64,000 nt of DNA from assembly GCF_900996225.1 (NCBI RefSeq), contig NZ_CAAJGL010000068.1, positions 1,488,001 to 1,552,000 on the forward strand, in the 5' to 3' direction. Positions within the stretch are counted from its first letter, which is position 1. The number at the start of each line of letters is the position of its first letter. Below are positions 1-9,162 of the stretch, piece by piece. The notes under the pieces are model-generated. The model searched no databases. It saw nothing but the letters and a program-made list of their open reading frames with translations, and had not been told where the DNA came from. This DNA comes from Paraburkholderia sp. BCC1884. GTDB lineage: Bacteria > Pseudomonadota > Gammaproteobacteria > Burkholderiales > Burkholderiaceae. Made by a program: the position numbers and the translations under genes.

Positions 1-659
1 AGTTTTTCCTCGTACCGTCTTTGCCTTCAACCGCGGCACTGCGCGTGCGCGATCTGGTCACGCTGCTGCGGCGTCCGCATCCGCGTCGCAGCATGCTGAT
101 GGTGGCGCTCGTGTTCGGCGCGCACTTTTCCTCGTACACGTATGTCGCGCCGTTCCTGCTGCGCAATGCCAGCTTCAGTATGCCGACCATCACGTGGATG
201 TTGCTCGGCTTCGGCATCATCGGCTTCTTCTCGAACTTCGCGGTGTCGTCCACCGTGACGCGCAATCTGAAGTTGTCGGTCGGCACGATGATTTCGTTAT
301 TGATGTTCGCGCTGGTGTTGCTGCCGCTGCTGCAGCACTCGCCGCTCGGCGTTCTGGCGTTGGTGCTGATGTGGGGCATTGCCTTCGGTGCGCTGCCGCT
401 GTGCTTCAGCATCTGGATTCAGCGCGCCACGCCGGATGCGCCGGAAGCCGGCTCGGCGCTATTCGTGAGCATCATTCAGGTGGCGATTGCACTGGGATCG
501 CTGGTGGGCGGCCAGGTGGTCGATCATGTCGGTATTTCCGCCGACTTTCTGTTCGGCAGCGGCCTTGCTCTCCTGGGTCTGGCGGCATTGGCGAGCTTCG
601 GGCGCAGCGAACAGAGCGTTGCTTCGGCAGCGGTTGCTTGCCCCGCATGCACTGACTAG
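1..659 (+). CDS. MFS transporter, C-terminal part (5' end outside window)
   Basis: The frame is open from the first bases of the window to a TAG at 657-659, so only the C-terminal ~219 residues of a membrane carrier are present. The visible part has about six hydrophobic segments, including a glycine-rich helix around GFGIIGFFSNF and a late GSLVGGQVVDH segment. This pattern is typical of the second half of a DHA1/AraJ-type major facilitator. The substrate cannot be told from this fragment. It is followed by a 225-base gap before the rhamnose genes, so membership of that operon is not shown. An internal TTG at 21 is not a real start. Confidence 0.85.
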   Translation, partial: FFLVPSLPSTAALRVRDLVTLLRRPHPRRSMLMVALVFGAHFSSYTYVAPFLLRNASFSMPTITWMLLGFGIIGFFSNFAVSSTVTRNLKLSVGTMISLLMFALVLLPLLQHSPLGVLALVLMWGIAFGALPLCFSIWIQRATPDAPEAGSALFVSIIQVAIALGSLVGGQVVDHVGISADFLFGSGLALLGLAALASFGRSEQSVASAAVACPACTD

Positions 660-804
660 TTTGAGCAGGATGCCCTCAGCTTGTCATGCTGTTGAATTCG
701 CCAGAACCACCATTTCCATTGAATTTGCATTAAAAAATCCCCCGATCCACATTTGTTATCGCCTCCTCCAATACTCGGATTGTTAGCGCATCGCCCTGCC
801 CGTA

Positions 805-839
805 TATTGACTGGACCGTCAGCACAGACAGCGTCAATA
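805..839. promoter_or_regulatory. Inverted repeat TATTGAC/GTCAATA upstream of the rhamnose SDR gene
   Basis: TATTGAC at 805-811 is repeated in inverted orientation as GTCAATA at 833-839, 45 bases before the start at 885. Its place just before the first gene of the catabolic arm suggests an operator. The wide 21-base spacer makes this weak, and no regulator can be assigned from sequence alone. Confidence 0.25.
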
Positions 840-884
840 CAACAACACGAAGACGCGCCACCGGCGCGTCACAGGAGCACAGCG

Positions 885-1637
885 ATGAATCGGATCGATC
901 TGGAGGGGCGCGTCGTCGCCATTACCGGCGGCGCGCGCGGCATCGGCTACGCCGTGGCGCAGCGGGCGTTGAACTCGGGCGCGTCGGTGGCGTTATGGGA
1001 CGTCGACACGGAGCGGCTGGCACGCAGCCAGCGCGAATTGAGCGAACTCGGCAAAGTCACCGCCGTGACAGTCGACCTCACGCAGGAAGCCGCTGTCGCT
1101 GACACGGTGGCCCAAACCGTCGCCGCGCATGGTGCGATCGACGTGCTGATCAACTGCGCCGGCATCACCGGCGGCAACGGCACGACGTGGGAGCTCGATC
1201 CCGAGGTCTGGCGTCGCGTGATCGACGTGAATCTGATCGGCCCGTATCTGACCTGCCGCGCGGTCGTGCCGCAAATGCTGAAGCAGGGCTATGGACGCAT
1301 CGTCAATATCGCGTCGGTGGCCGGCAAGGAAGGCAATCCGAACGCCTCGCATTACAGCGCTTCCAAGGCAGGGCTGATCGGCTTGACCAAATCGCTCGGC
1401 AAGGAACTCGCTACCAAAAACATCCTCGTCAACGCGGTCACGCCCGCCGCCGCCAAAACCGAAATCTTCGATTCGATGTCGCAAGAGCACATCGACTACA
1501 TGCTCGCGAAGATCCCGATGAACCGTTTCCTCCTGCCGGAAGAAGCCGCCTCGCTGATTCTCTGGCTGTCGTCCGAGGATTGTGCATTCAGCACCGGCTC
1601 GGTATTCGATCTGTCCGGCGGTCGCGCGACTTACTGA
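885..1637 (+). CDS. SDR-family 2-keto-3-deoxy-L-rhamnonate/fuconate 4-dehydrogenase
   Basis: This 250-residue classical short-chain dehydrogenase has the Rossmann glycine motif TGGARGIG near residue 13, the NAG-equivalent NCAGI, an active-site serine in NIASVAG and the YSASK tyrosine/lysine pair. ATG 885 is chosen because CAGGAG lies 7 bases upstream; the frame extends further 5' without support. The sequence closely resembles, from memory, the L-2-keto-3-deoxyfuconate 4-dehydrogenase described in Herbaspirillum, which oxidises C4 of the 2-keto-3-deoxy acid with NAD. With RhmD downstream it would act on 2-keto-3-deoxy-L-rhamnonate. The next enzyme of that branch, a fumarylacetoacetase-like hydrolase, is absent here. 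It probably heads an operon with the MFS, rhmD and rhamnose dehydrogenase genes. Confidence 0.8.
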   Translation: MNRIDLEGRVVAITGGARGIGYAVAQRALNSGASVALWDVDTERLARSQRELSELGKVTAVTVDLTQEAAVADTVAQTVAAHGAIDVLINCAGITGGNGTTWELDPEVWRRVIDVNLIGPYLTCRAVVPQMLKQGYGRIVNIASVAGKEGNPNASHYSASKAGLIGLTKSLGKELATKNILVNAVTPAAAKTEIFDSMSQEHIDYMLAKIPMNRFLLPEEAASLILWLSSEDCAFSTGSVFDLSGGRATY

Positions 1638-1774
1638 GTCCGAGCCGCCGTCGCACCGATAGGCATCACCCCAAGGCGTCATCGCAACGCAGGGGTGACG
1701 AACTGTACGCAAGACAAAAGACGCAGCGCCCAAAACGCCATGCCGCGACCCGCGAGCTGGCTGAAGGAGACGAC

Positions 1775-3103
1775 ATGAATCCGCAAGCGCCGGTTTCGGT
1801 GGAGGCGATCAACAGCAAGGTCATGCGCCGGCTATTGCCGTTTCTGCTGCTGATGTACGTGCTGGCGTTTCTCGATCGCGCCAATATCGGTTTCGCGCAA
1901 AAGGCGTTGCAGCACGATACCGGGTTGTCGAACGCGGCGTTCGCGTTCGGCGCGGGCGTGTTCTTTATCGGCTATGCGCTATTCGAAGTGCCGAGCAATC
2001 TGCTGATGCATCGGGTCGGCGCACGTGCCTGGATGTGCCGGATCATGGTGACATGGGGACTCGTGTCGGCGGCGATGTGCCTCGCGCATACCGCTACCGC
2101 ATTCTACGTATTGCGCTTTCTGCTCGGCGTCGCCGAGGCCGGCTTCTTTCCCGGCGTGATCTACTACCTGACGAACTGGTTTCCACAAGCCGCGCGTGCA
2201 CGCGCCATCGGCGTGTTTTATTTCGGCGCGCCGCTGGCCTTCATTGTCGGCAGTCCTTTGTCGGGCTCGCTGCTCGAATTGCATGGGGCGTTGGGGTTCG
2301 CCGGATGGCAGTGGCTCTTTCTCGTGGAAGGAACCCTTGCTTCCATCGTGGGTGTCTGGGCCTTCTGGTATCTCGACAATCGTCCCGAGGACGCGCAGTG
2401 GCTCAGCCCGCAAGAACGAACCGGTCTGCGTGCCGTGCTCGACGACGATGCGCGTGCCGCTGCCGCGCACGGGCCGCATCGCATTCTCGCCGCTCTGGTA
2501 GACCGTCGCGTATTGCTGCTATCGGCGATCTATCTGCTGATCCAGATGAGCGTCTACGGTGTGATTTTCTATCTGCCGCAACAGGTCGCGGCCTTGCTCG
2601 GCACGACGGTTGGATTGCGCGTGGGTCTGGTCGCCGCCTTGCCCTGGCTGTGCGCACTGGCCGTCACGTGGTATGTGCCGCGTCGCGCTGACCGAACGGG
2701 CGGACATCGACGCTGGGCGGTGGCGCTACTGGTGATCGCCGGGCTCGGCATCGGCGTGTCGGGGCTCGTGCATGCACCCGTCGTCGGCCTGCTGGCGCTG
2801 TGTTGCGCGGCGAGCGGCTTCATTGCTGCACAGCCGCTGTTCTGGACTTTCCCCACCCGTCTTTTGACGGGCGCGGCTGCCGCTGGCGGCATCGCGCTCA
2901 TCAATTCACTCGGCGGGCTGGGCGGCTTCATTGCGCCGAGCTTGCGCACGGCGGCCGAGCACGCGTTTTCGTCGACATCGGCTGGGCTGGTGGTGCTGGG
3001 CTTCTCGAGCCTGCTGGCCGCGCTGATGATCGGCACGCTCCTGCGCCGCGACGGCGCGCAAGCGGATGGTTCTTTCCAAACCTTTCTGCACCGCGCCCGT
3101 TAG
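1775..3103 (+). CDS. MFS transporter, anion:cation symporter (ACS) type, probable rhamnose/rhamnonate carrier
   Basis: This 442-residue inner-membrane protein has about twelve hydrophobic segments. Its N-terminus, RLLPFLLLMYVLAFLDRANI, is the hallmark first helix of ACS-family (tartrate/glucarate/phthalate-type) carriers. ATG 1775 has an AAGGAGA Shine-Dalgarno 6 bases upstream; the frame open upstream of it is out of phase with the real SDR gene and is a shadow. It lies 137 bases after the SDR gene and 48 bases before rhmD, so uptake of a rhamnose-pathway acid or sugar is likely. Since a full ABC importer follows in the second arm, the cluster has two uptake routes. ACS carriers mostly move sugar acids, so rhamnonate may fit this one better than rhamnose. 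Confidence 0.8.
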   Translation: MNPQAPVSVEAINSKVMRRLLPFLLLMYVLAFLDRANIGFAQKALQHDTGLSNAAFAFGAGVFFIGYALFEVPSNLLMHRVGARAWMCRIMVTWGLVSAAMCLAHTATAFYVLRFLLGVAEAGFFPGVIYYLTNWFPQAARARAIGVFYFGAPLAFIVGSPLSGSLLELHGALGFAGWQWLFLVEGTLASIVGVWAFWYLDNRPEDAQWLSPQERTGLRAVLDDDARAAAAHGPHRILAALVDRRVLLLSAIYLLIQMSVYGVIFYLPQQVAALLGTTVGLRVGLVAALPWLCALAVTWYVPRRADRTGGHRRWAVALLVIAGLGIGVSGLVHAPVVGLLALCCAASGFIAAQPLFWTFPTRLLTGAAAAGGIALINSLGGLGGFIAPSLRTAAEHAFSSTSAGLVVLGFSSLLAALMIGTLLRRDGAQADGSFQTFLHRAR

Positions 3104-3151
3104 GCGCGTTGCCGGCTACACGTTCGACGCATTCATCACGGAGCCCCTCTC

Positions 3152-4330
3152 ATGGCCATGCCTACTATCCGGCACGTGCGTGCCTTCACCGTCCGCGGCG
3201 GCGGTGCGGATTATCACGACCAACCCGGTGGACACTGGATCGACGATCACATCTCCACGCCGATGGCGCGCTATCCCGAGTATCGCGAGAGCCGCCAGTC
3301 GTTCGGCATCAACGTGCTCGGCACGCTGGTGGTGGAGATCGAGGCGAGCGACGGCACCGTCGGCTTTGCCGTTACGACGGGTGGCGAAATCGGTGCATTC
3401 ATCGTCGAGAAACATCTCGCGCGTTTTCTCGAAGGACAACTGGTGACCGACATCGAGAAGATGTGGGATCAGATGTACTACTCGACGCTCTACTACGGTC
3501 GCAAAGGGGTGGTGCTGAACACGATCTCGGGCGTCGATCTGGCTTTGTGGGATCTGCTCGCGAAGGTGCGCAAGGAGCCGGTGTACCAGTTATTGGGCGG
3601 CCCCGTGCGCGACGAACTCGTGTTTTACGCGACCGGTGCGCGACCCGATCTCGCCAAGGAGATGGGTTTCATCGGCGGCAAATTGCCTTTGCAGCATGGT
3701 CCGGCGGAAGGCGAAGCGGGTCTCAGGAAGAACCTGGACAAACTCGCGGAAATGCGCAACCGCGTCGGCGATGACTTCTGGCTGATGTACGACTGCTGGA
3801 TGAGTCTCGACGTGCCGTATGCCACGCGACTCGCGCAGGCTGCGCACGAATACGGCCTGAAATGGCTCGAAGAGTGTCTGCCGCCCGACGACTACTGGGG
3901 TTACGCCGAACTGCGCCGCAACGTGCCGCGCGGCATGATGGTGACCACGGGCGAACACGAGGCGACACGCTGGGGCTTTCGCATGCTGCTGGAGATGCAA
4001 TGCTGCGATCTGATTCAGCCGGATGTCGGCTGGTGCGGCGGCATCACCGAATTGATCAAGATCTCCGCACTTGCCGATGCCCACAATGTGATGGTGGTGC
4101 CGCATGGCTCGTCGGTGTACAGCTATCACTTCGTGGTCACGCGTCACAACTCGCCGTTCGCCGAGTTTCTGATGATGGCGCCCAAAGCCGACGAAGTCGT
4201 GCCGATGTTCACGCCGCTGCTGCTCGACGAGCCGGTGCCCGTGAACGGCCGCATGAAGGTGCCGGACACGCCGGGCTTCGGCGTGCGGCTCAATCCGGAA
4301 TGCGCGCTGGTGCGGCCGTATCCGCGTTGA
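3152..4330 (+). CDS. rhmD: L-rhamnonate dehydratase
   Basis: This 392-residue enolase-superfamily protein dehydrates L-rhamnonate to 2-keto-3-deoxy-L-rhamnonate using Mg2+. It matches E. coli RhmD (YfaW) through long stretches as I remember that sequence: ANHWIDDHI-like [54 protein letters not shown] and [10 protein letters not shown]. The acidic metal ligands expected after the capping domain are present in the DCWMS, EECLPP and GEHE segments. Length equals the family norm. ATG 3152 (MAMPTIR) has GGAG about 8 bases upstream; the second ATG at 3158 is also possible. It is the diagnostic gene that assigns this locus to non-phosphorylative rhamnose catabolism. Confidence 0.93.
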   Translation: MAMPTIRHVRAFTVRGGGADYHDQPGGHWIDDHISTPMARYPEYRESRQSFGINVLGTLVVEIEASDGTVGFAVTTGGEIGAFIVEKHLARFLEGQLVTDIEKMWDQMYYSTLYYGRKGVVLNTISGVDLALWDLLAKVRKEPVYQLLGGPVRDELVFYATGARPDLAKEMGFIGGKLPLQHGPAEGEAGLRKNLDKLAEMRNRVGDDFWLMYDCWMSLDVPYATRLAQAAHEYGLKWLEECLPPDDYWGYAELRRNVPRGMMVTTGEHEATRWGFRMLLEMQCCDLIQPDVGWCGGITELIKISALADAHNVMVVPHGSSVYSYHFVVTRHNSPFAEFLMMAPKADEVVPMFTPLLLDEPVPVNGRMKVPDTPGFGVRLNPECALVRPYPR

Positions 4331-4400
4331 ACTTGCATCGCCACTAACGGGCGATGTACGCGATACTCGATCGCGTGAACGATGACCAAAGGAGATTGAC

Positions 4401-5183
4401 GTGCTGCTCAAGGACAAGGTCGTGATCGTCACCGGGGGCTCACGCGGCATTGGCCGCGCGATAGCCGTTGCGTGTGCGGGCGAAGGCGCGGACGTCGCGA
4501 TCAACTACTGGGGCGATAACGACGCATCGTATGGACGGCGTTCCGCCGTCGCGGAAGTCGTGAGCGAAATCGAAGCGCTGGGGCGCCGCGTGATCGCGAT
4601 CGAAGGCAATGTCGCCGCGCGCGAAACGGGACAGCAGTTGGTGCGCCAGACGGTCGAAGCCTTCGGCAAAGTCGACGTGCTCGCCAGCAACGCCGGCATC
4701 TGTCCGTTCCATGCGTTTCTCGACATGCCGCCTGAGGTGTTGGAGTCGACCGTCGCGGTCAATCTGAACGGCGCGTTCTATGTCACGCAAGCGGCCGCGC
4801 AACAGATGAAAGCGCAGGGTACGGGCGGCGCGATCGTGGCGACGAGCTCGATCAGCGCGTTGGTGGGCGGCGGCATGCAGACGCATTACACGCCGACCAA
4901 AGCGGGCGTGCACTCGCTGATGCAATCGTGTGCAGTCGCATTGGGACCGTACGGCATTCGCTGCAATTCGGTGATGCCGGGCACCATCGCGACCGATCTC
5001 AACGCCGAAGACCTCGCCGACGAAGCGAAGAAAGCCTACTTCGAAAAGCGTATTCCGCTGGGCCGATTGGGCCGTCCCGAAGATGTCGCCGATTGCGTCG
5101 TGTTCCTCGCCTCGGATCGTGCGCGCTACGTGACCGGCGCGGCGTTGCTGGTGGACGGCGGCCTGTTCGTCAACCTGCAATAA
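4401..5183 (+). CDS. L-rhamnose 1-dehydrogenase, SDR family
   Basis: This 260-residue SDR has TGGSRGIGRA for cofactor binding, SNAGIC, the catalytic serine in TSSIS and the YTPTK tyrosine/lysine motif. It is nearly identical, from memory, to the structurally studied L-rhamnose 1-dehydrogenase of Azotobacter vinelandii, which oxidises L-rhamnose to L-rhamnono-lactone with NAD or NADP. The start is GTG 4401 with AAGGAGA 7 bases upstream. The gene is last in the first arm, 70 bases after rhmD, and converges on the LysR gene with only 15 bases between the stops. It makes the lactone that the amidohydrolase of the second arm would open. Confidence 0.88.
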   Translation: MLLKDKVVIVTGGSRGIGRAIAVACAGEGADVAINYWGDNDASYGRRSAVAEVVSEIEALGRRVIAIEGNVAARETGQQLVRQTVEAFGKVDVLASNAGICPFHAFLDMPPEVLESTVAVNLNGAFYVTQAAAQQMKAQGTGGAIVATSSISALVGGGMQTHYTPTKAGVHSLMQSCAVALGPYGIRCNSVMPGTIATDLNAEDLADEAKKAYFEKRIPLGRLGRPEDVADCVVFLASDRARYVTGAALLVDGGLFVNLQ

Positions 5184-5198
5184 CGCGCGATGCCGATA

Positions 5199-6197
5199 TC
5201 AATGCACCGGAACCGAGGCGCGCAACGTGTCCGGCTCGGTCACGACCGTTTCGTCGCGAGTGAGCTTGCGGGAAAAACCGCGCAACAGATCGATGAAACG
5301 CAGGGCGGGTTCCGCGAGGGTTTCTTCCTTGCGCGTGAGGATACCGAAGCCGGCCAGGCTCTTGCCGATTTCGAGCGGCAACGCGACCAGCAACTTGCCG
5401 CGCACATGATCGCGCACCACCGACTCCGGCAGCATCGCCACCGCATCGTAGTTTTCGAGCAGTTGCAGCGTGGCGAAGATCGACGCGCATTCGGTCAGAT
5501 TCACCGGCGTGGCGAGTCCCGCGCGCGCCAGTTCTTCTTCGAACAGCACGCGCGCCGGACTGGTGACGGGTTGCGCGACCCACGGCCAGTCGATCAGTTC
5601 GCGCAGCGTGATGCGCGTGCGCTGGGCGAGCGGATGCACCGAACGCACCACCAGCAGCAAAGTCTCGCGGGCGAGCGGCTCGAAACTGAAGTCGTTATGC
5701 TGCAGCGGACTGGTAAGACGCCCGAGTGCCAGGTCGACTTCGCGGCGATGCAGCAATTGCACCACCTGGTCGCTGGTTTCGCCGAGTATGCGTACGTTGA
5801 GCAGCGGGCTTTCGGTTTTGAGCGCGGCGACCGACATGGCCAGCAGATCCGGCGCGGCGCCCATGATCGCGCCCACGGTCAGTTGCCCATGGCCGCCACG
5901 GCGTTTGACGTCGAGGTCGTCGGCGAAACGGGTCAACTCGGCGAGTGCGCGCCGGGCGTAAGCGAGGGTGACGACGCCGAGCGGAGTGGGCGTCATGCCG
6001 CGCGCGTTGCGCTCGAACAGCAGAAAGCCAAATGCTTCTTCGATGTCGCCGAGCATGCGGCTCGCGCTCGGCTGGGCCACGTTGATGGCCTCGGCGGCCT
6101 GATGGAGATTGCGGGCGTCGTCGAGCGCGACGAGCAGTGCGAGGTGTTTGAACTTGAGCCGGTTGACGAGTGCGACGGCGGCTGAGTGTTGGCTCAT
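5199..6197 (-). CDS. LysR-family transcriptional regulator, probable rhamnose regulator
   Basis: This 332-residue protein has an N-terminal winged HTH (NLHQAAEAINVAQPSASRML, about residues 29-48) and a periplasmic-binding-like effector domain (GQLTVGAIMGAAPDLLA onward). ATG at 6197 (MSQHSAAVALV) is chosen over a longer reading because upstream residues have shadow-like composition; no strong Shine-Dalgarno is seen. It lies between the two rhamnose arms and is divergent from rhaM. By LysR convention it would control its own promoter and the mutarotase/ABC operon, with a pathway sugar or acid as effector. That role is inferred from position. Confidence 0.85.
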   Translation of the reverse strand: MSQHSAAVALVNRLKFKHLALLVALDDARNLHQAAEAINVAQPSASRMLGDIEEAFGFLLFERNARGMTPTPLGVVTLAYARRALAELTRFADDLDVKRRGGHGQLTVGAIMGAAPDLLAMSVAALKTESPLLNVRILGETSDQVVQLLHRREVDLALGRLTSPLQHNDFSFEPLARETLLLVVRSVHPLAQRTRITLRELIDWPWVAQPVTSPARVLFEEELARAGLATPVNLTECASIFATLQLLENYDAVAMLPESVVRDHVRGKLLVALPLEIGKSLAGFGILTRKEETLAEPALRFIDLLRGFSRKLTRDETVVTEPDTLRASVPVH

Positions 6198-6229
6198 GGT
6201 TCCCGGTGCGATTCGGTTTGTGGATCGCC

Positions 6230-6275
6230 CAATCCCGTAATCGGATTGAGATGCTATCGACGCAGGAATTATAGT
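6230..6275 (+). promoter_or_regulatory. Candidate LysR box and overlapping sigma-70 promoter for the rhaM operon
   Basis: CAATCC (6230-6235) and GGATTG (6243-6248) form a 6-base inverted repeat around 7 bases and contain the T-N11-A pattern of LysR-type boxes. A candidate promoter overlaps it: TTGAGA at 6246-6251 and TTATAG at 6269-6274, with 17 bases between. The ATG of rhaM follows about 55 bases after the -10. The site is in the LysR/rhaM divergent gap, where autoregulation is expected. It has not been tested. Confidence 0.45.
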
Positions 6276-6330
6276 CGTTCCAGACGCTTCACCACGAAAG
6301 CGCCCGGAAAACGATGGGAGACAAGCCGCA

Positions 6331-6654
6331 ATGGAAACAATCGCTTTCCGGATGGTGCTCAACCCCGGCATGCGCGAGGAATACGAGCGACGTCACGCGC
6401 AGATCTGGCCCGAACTGGTTGATGCATTGCACAACGCGGGCGTGCGCGACTATCGGATTTTCTTCGATCCGGACTCGCAGCATCTCTTTGCGATCCTCAC
6501 GCGGACCAGTCAGCACACCATGGACCAACTGCCGCAACTCGACGTGATGCGCAAATGGTGGGACTACATGGCCGACATCATGCAGACCGCTCCCGATCAC
6601 ACGCCGCTCCAGCAAGCGCTGGAACCGGTGTTTCATCTGAACTCGCTGAGCTGA
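6331..6654 (+). CDS. rhaM: L-rhamnose mutarotase
   Basis: This 107-residue cytoplasmic protein belongs to the RhaM (YiiL) family, which interconverts alpha and beta anomers of L-rhamnose so that the dehydrogenase receives its preferred form. Visible family features are the N-terminal FRMVLNPGMREEYERRHAQI, the YRIFFDPDSQHLFA strand and the MRKWWDYMADIM helix with its paired tryptophans. Length is typical (E. coli protein about 104). GGGAGA stands about 10 bases before ATG 6331. It is first in the second rhamnose arm, 41 bases before the lactonase gene. Confidence 0.93.
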   Translation: METIAFRMVLNPGMREEYERRHAQIWPELVDALHNAGVRDYRIFFDPDSQHLFAILTRTSQHTMDQLPQLDVMRKWWDYMADIMQTAPDHTPLQQALEPVFHLNSLS

Positions 6655-6695
6655 TCGCTTTTCACGTTATCTGACTCGAAGCCGGAGGGTGTCGC

Positions 6696-7589
6696 ATGCA
6701 GGTTGTCGATTCACATATCCATCTGTGGGATCTGAAAACGCATCGTTATCCGTGGCTTGAAAACCCGGGGGTGTCGTTCGTGGGTGACGCACGCGATCTG
6801 AAGCACGATTATCTGCTGGACGATCTGCTGCGCGAAGCCGGCGATATCGAGGTGCTCAAACTGGTGCACGTCGAGGCGAATTACGATCCGGCCGATCCGG
6901 TGGGCGAGACGCGCTGGCTGCAAGCCGTCGCCGATCGCAAGGCGTCGCGCGGCATGCCGAACGCGATTGTCGCGGGCGTGGATCTGTCCGCGTCGAATGC
7001 GCCCGCTGTGCTGGAAGCGCACGCGGCATTCGCCAACACGCGCGGCATCCGCCAGATTCTGAATGTGCACGAGGACAAACTGTTCGATTACGTCGGCCGT
7101 CATTTCATGCGCGAGCCGCAATGGCGAGAACATTTCGCCTTGCTGCGCCGTTACGACATGTCGTTCGATTTGCAGCTCTACCCGTCGCAGATGGAAGAGG
7201 CGGCGGCGCTCGCCCGCGCGCATAGCGAGACGCTGCTGATCGTCAATCATGCGGGCATGTTCGTCGACCGCAGCAGCGTGGCCGGTTATCGCGCCTGGCG
7301 TGAAGGCATGCGCCTGCTTGCGGGCTGCCGCAATGTCGTCGTCAAGATCAGCGGACTCGCGATGTTCGATCACCGATGGACGGTGGAAAGCCTGCGGCCT
7401 TACGTGCTCGAAACGATCGATACGTTCGGTGTCGAACGCGCGATGTTCGCTTCGAACTTTCCGGTCGACCGGCAGTTCGGCTCTTACACGAACTTATGGC
7501 ATGCGTATGCGGCGATTGTCGACGGGGCCAGCGTCGACGAGAAAGCGGCGCTGTTTCGCGGCAACGCGGAACGCTATTACCGTATCTGA
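6696..7589 (+). CDS. Amidohydrolase-2 family protein, probable L-rhamnono-1,4-lactonase
   Basis: This 297-residue TIM-barrel protein of the COG3618 group begins with the metal-binding VDSHIHLWD. It has further conserved residues in LVHVEANYDP, IVNHAGM, VVKISGLAMFD and a late aspartate in FASNFPVDRQF. COG3618 members hydrolyse sugar lactones (fucono- and rhamnono-lactone). In this operon the missing step between rhamnose dehydrogenase and RhmD is lactone hydrolysis, so lactonase is the best fit. ATG 6696 has GGAGGG 8 bases upstream. Substrate specificity (rhamnono- versus fucono-lactone) cannot be read from sequence. Confidence 0.85.
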   Translation: MQVVDSHIHLWDLKTHRYPWLENPGVSFVGDARDLKHDYLLDDLLREAGDIEVLKLVHVEANYDPADPVGETRWLQAVADRKASRGMPNAIVAGVDLSASNAPAVLEAHAAFANTRGIRQILNVHEDKLFDYVGRHFMREPQWREHFALLRRYDMSFDLQLYPSQMEEAAALARAHSETLLIVNHAGMFVDRSSVAGYRAWREGMRLLAGCRNVVVKISGLAMFDHRWTVESLRPYVLETIDTFGVERAMFASNFPVDRQFGSYTNLWHAYAAIVDGASVDEKAALFRGNAERYYRI

Positions 7590-7632
7590 CGGATTCTGAT
7601 TCGGATAAGCAGGAAAAGAAGGAGACACGCAA

Positions 7633-9162
7633 GTGCAACAACCCACATCCGCTGTGCCGAGGCTCGAACTGCGGCACGCGAGCAAATCGTTCGGCCGGGT
7701 CCGTGCGCTGTCCGACGGCGATCTCGCGCTATGGCCCGGCGAAGTGCATGCCTTGCTTGGCGAAAACGGCGCAGGCAAATCCACGCTCGTAAAAATTCTC
7801 GCGGGTGTGCATCAGCCGGATAGCGGCGAGTTGCTGGTGGACGGTACGGCGCGCCGCTTCGCCACACCGGCTGAAGCGCGTGACGGCGGACTCGCGGTGA
7901 TCTATCAGGAACCGACGCTGTTCTTCGATCTGTCGATCGCGGAAAACATCTTCATGGGGCGGCAACCGGTGGACCGGATCGGCCGCATTCAGTACGACGC
8001 GATGCGGCGCGAAGTGGACGGCCTGCTGGCCTCGCTCGGTGTCGATCTGCGCGCGGATCAACTGGTGCGCGGTTTGTCGATTGCCGATCAGCAGGTGATC
8101 GAAATTGCCAAGGCGCTCTCGCTGAACGCGAACGTGCTCATCATGGACGAACCGACGGCGGCTTTGTCGTTGCCGGAAGTGGAGCGGCTCTTTGCCATCG
8201 TGCGCAAGCTGCGTGAACGCGACGTCGCGATTCTGTTCATCACCCACCGGCTCGACGAAGTATTCGCCCTGACACAACGCGTCACGATCATGCGCGACGG
8301 CGCCAAAGTGTTCGACGGCATGACCGCCGATCTCACCACCGAGTCGATCGTCGCGAAGATGGTCGGGCGGGATCTGGAAACGTTCTATCCGAAGGCCGAT
8401 CGGCCGCCGGGCGAAGTGCGCCTCTCGGTGCGCGGACTCACGCGCGTGGGCGTATTCAAGGATATTTCCTTCGACGTGCGCGCCGGCGAGATCGTCGCGC
8501 TGGCGGGCCTCGTGGGTGCGGGGCGCAGCGAAGTGGCGCGGGCCATTTTCGGCATCGATCCGCTCGACTCCGGCGAAATCTGGATCGCGGGCGAGCGTCT
8601 TGCCGCAGGCCGTCCCGCCGCCGCGGTGCACGCCGGCCTCGCGCTGGTGCCGGAAGATCGACGTCAGCAAGGACTCGCGCTGGAGTTGAGCATCGCGCGC
8701 AACGCGTCGATGACGGTGCTCGGACGGCTCGTCAAACATGGCTTGATCTCCACGCGCAGCGAGACGCAACTCGCCAATCAATGGGGCACGCGTCTGCGTC
8801 TCAAGGCCGGTGACCCGAACGCGCCGGTGGGCACCTTGTCGGGCGGCAACCAGCAGAAAGTGGTGCTCGGCAAGTGGCTTGCCACCAACCCGAAAGTGCT
8901 GATCATCGACGAACCCACGCGCGGTATCGACGTCGGCGCCAAGGCCGAGGTGTATAGCGCGCTCGCCGAACTGGTGCGCGACGGCATGGCCGTGCTGATG
9001 ATTTCGAGCGAATTGCCGGAAGTGCTGGGCATGGCCGATCGCGTGCTGGTGATGCACGAGGGACGTATCAGCGCCGATATCGCGCGCGCCGAGGCCGACG
9101 AAGAGCGCATCATGGGCGCCGCGCTCGGTCAGCCGATTGCTCCTTTGGGACACGCAGCATGA
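7633..9162 (+). CDS. Sugar ABC transporter ATPase, duplicated nucleotide-binding domains (rhamnose importer)
   Basis: This 509-residue protein of the RbsA/XylG/MglA type has two fused ABC domains. The first has Walker [10 protein letters not shown] (residues 43-51), a Q-loop around VIYQEPTLF, and Walker B followed by [10 protein letters not shown]. The second has a degenerate P-loop GLVGAGRSE, as usual in this family, the signature LSGGNQQKV and a second [11 protein letters not shown]. The start is GTG 7633 with AGGAGAC about 8 bases upstream. Its stop overlaps the first permease gene by 4 bases (ATGA), so the two are translationally coupled. Rhamnose as substrate is inferred from the operon. 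Confidence 0.92.
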   Translation: MQQPTSAVPRLELRHASKSFGRVRALSDGDLALWPGEVHALLGENGAGKSTLVKILAGVHQPDSGELLVDGTARRFATPAEARDGGLAVIYQEPTLFFDLSIAENIFMGRQPVDRIGRIQYDAMRREVDGLLASLGVDLRADQLVRGLSIADQQVIEIAKALSLNANVLIMDEPTAALSLPEVERLFAIVRKLRERDVAILFITHRLDEVFALTQRVTIMRDGAKVFDGMTADLTTESIVAKMVGRDLETFYPKADRPPGEVRLSVRGLTRVGVFKDISFDVRAGEIVALAGLVGAGRSEVARAIFGIDPLDSGEIWIAGERLAAGRPAAAVHAGLALVPEDRRQQGLALELSIARNASMTVLGRLVKHGLISTRSETQLANQWGTRLRLKAGDPNAPVGTLSGGNQQKVVLGKWLATNPKVLIIDEPTRGIDVGAKAEVYSALAELVRDGMAVLMISSELPEVLGMADRVLVMHEGRISADIARAEADEERIMGAALGQPIAPLGHAA

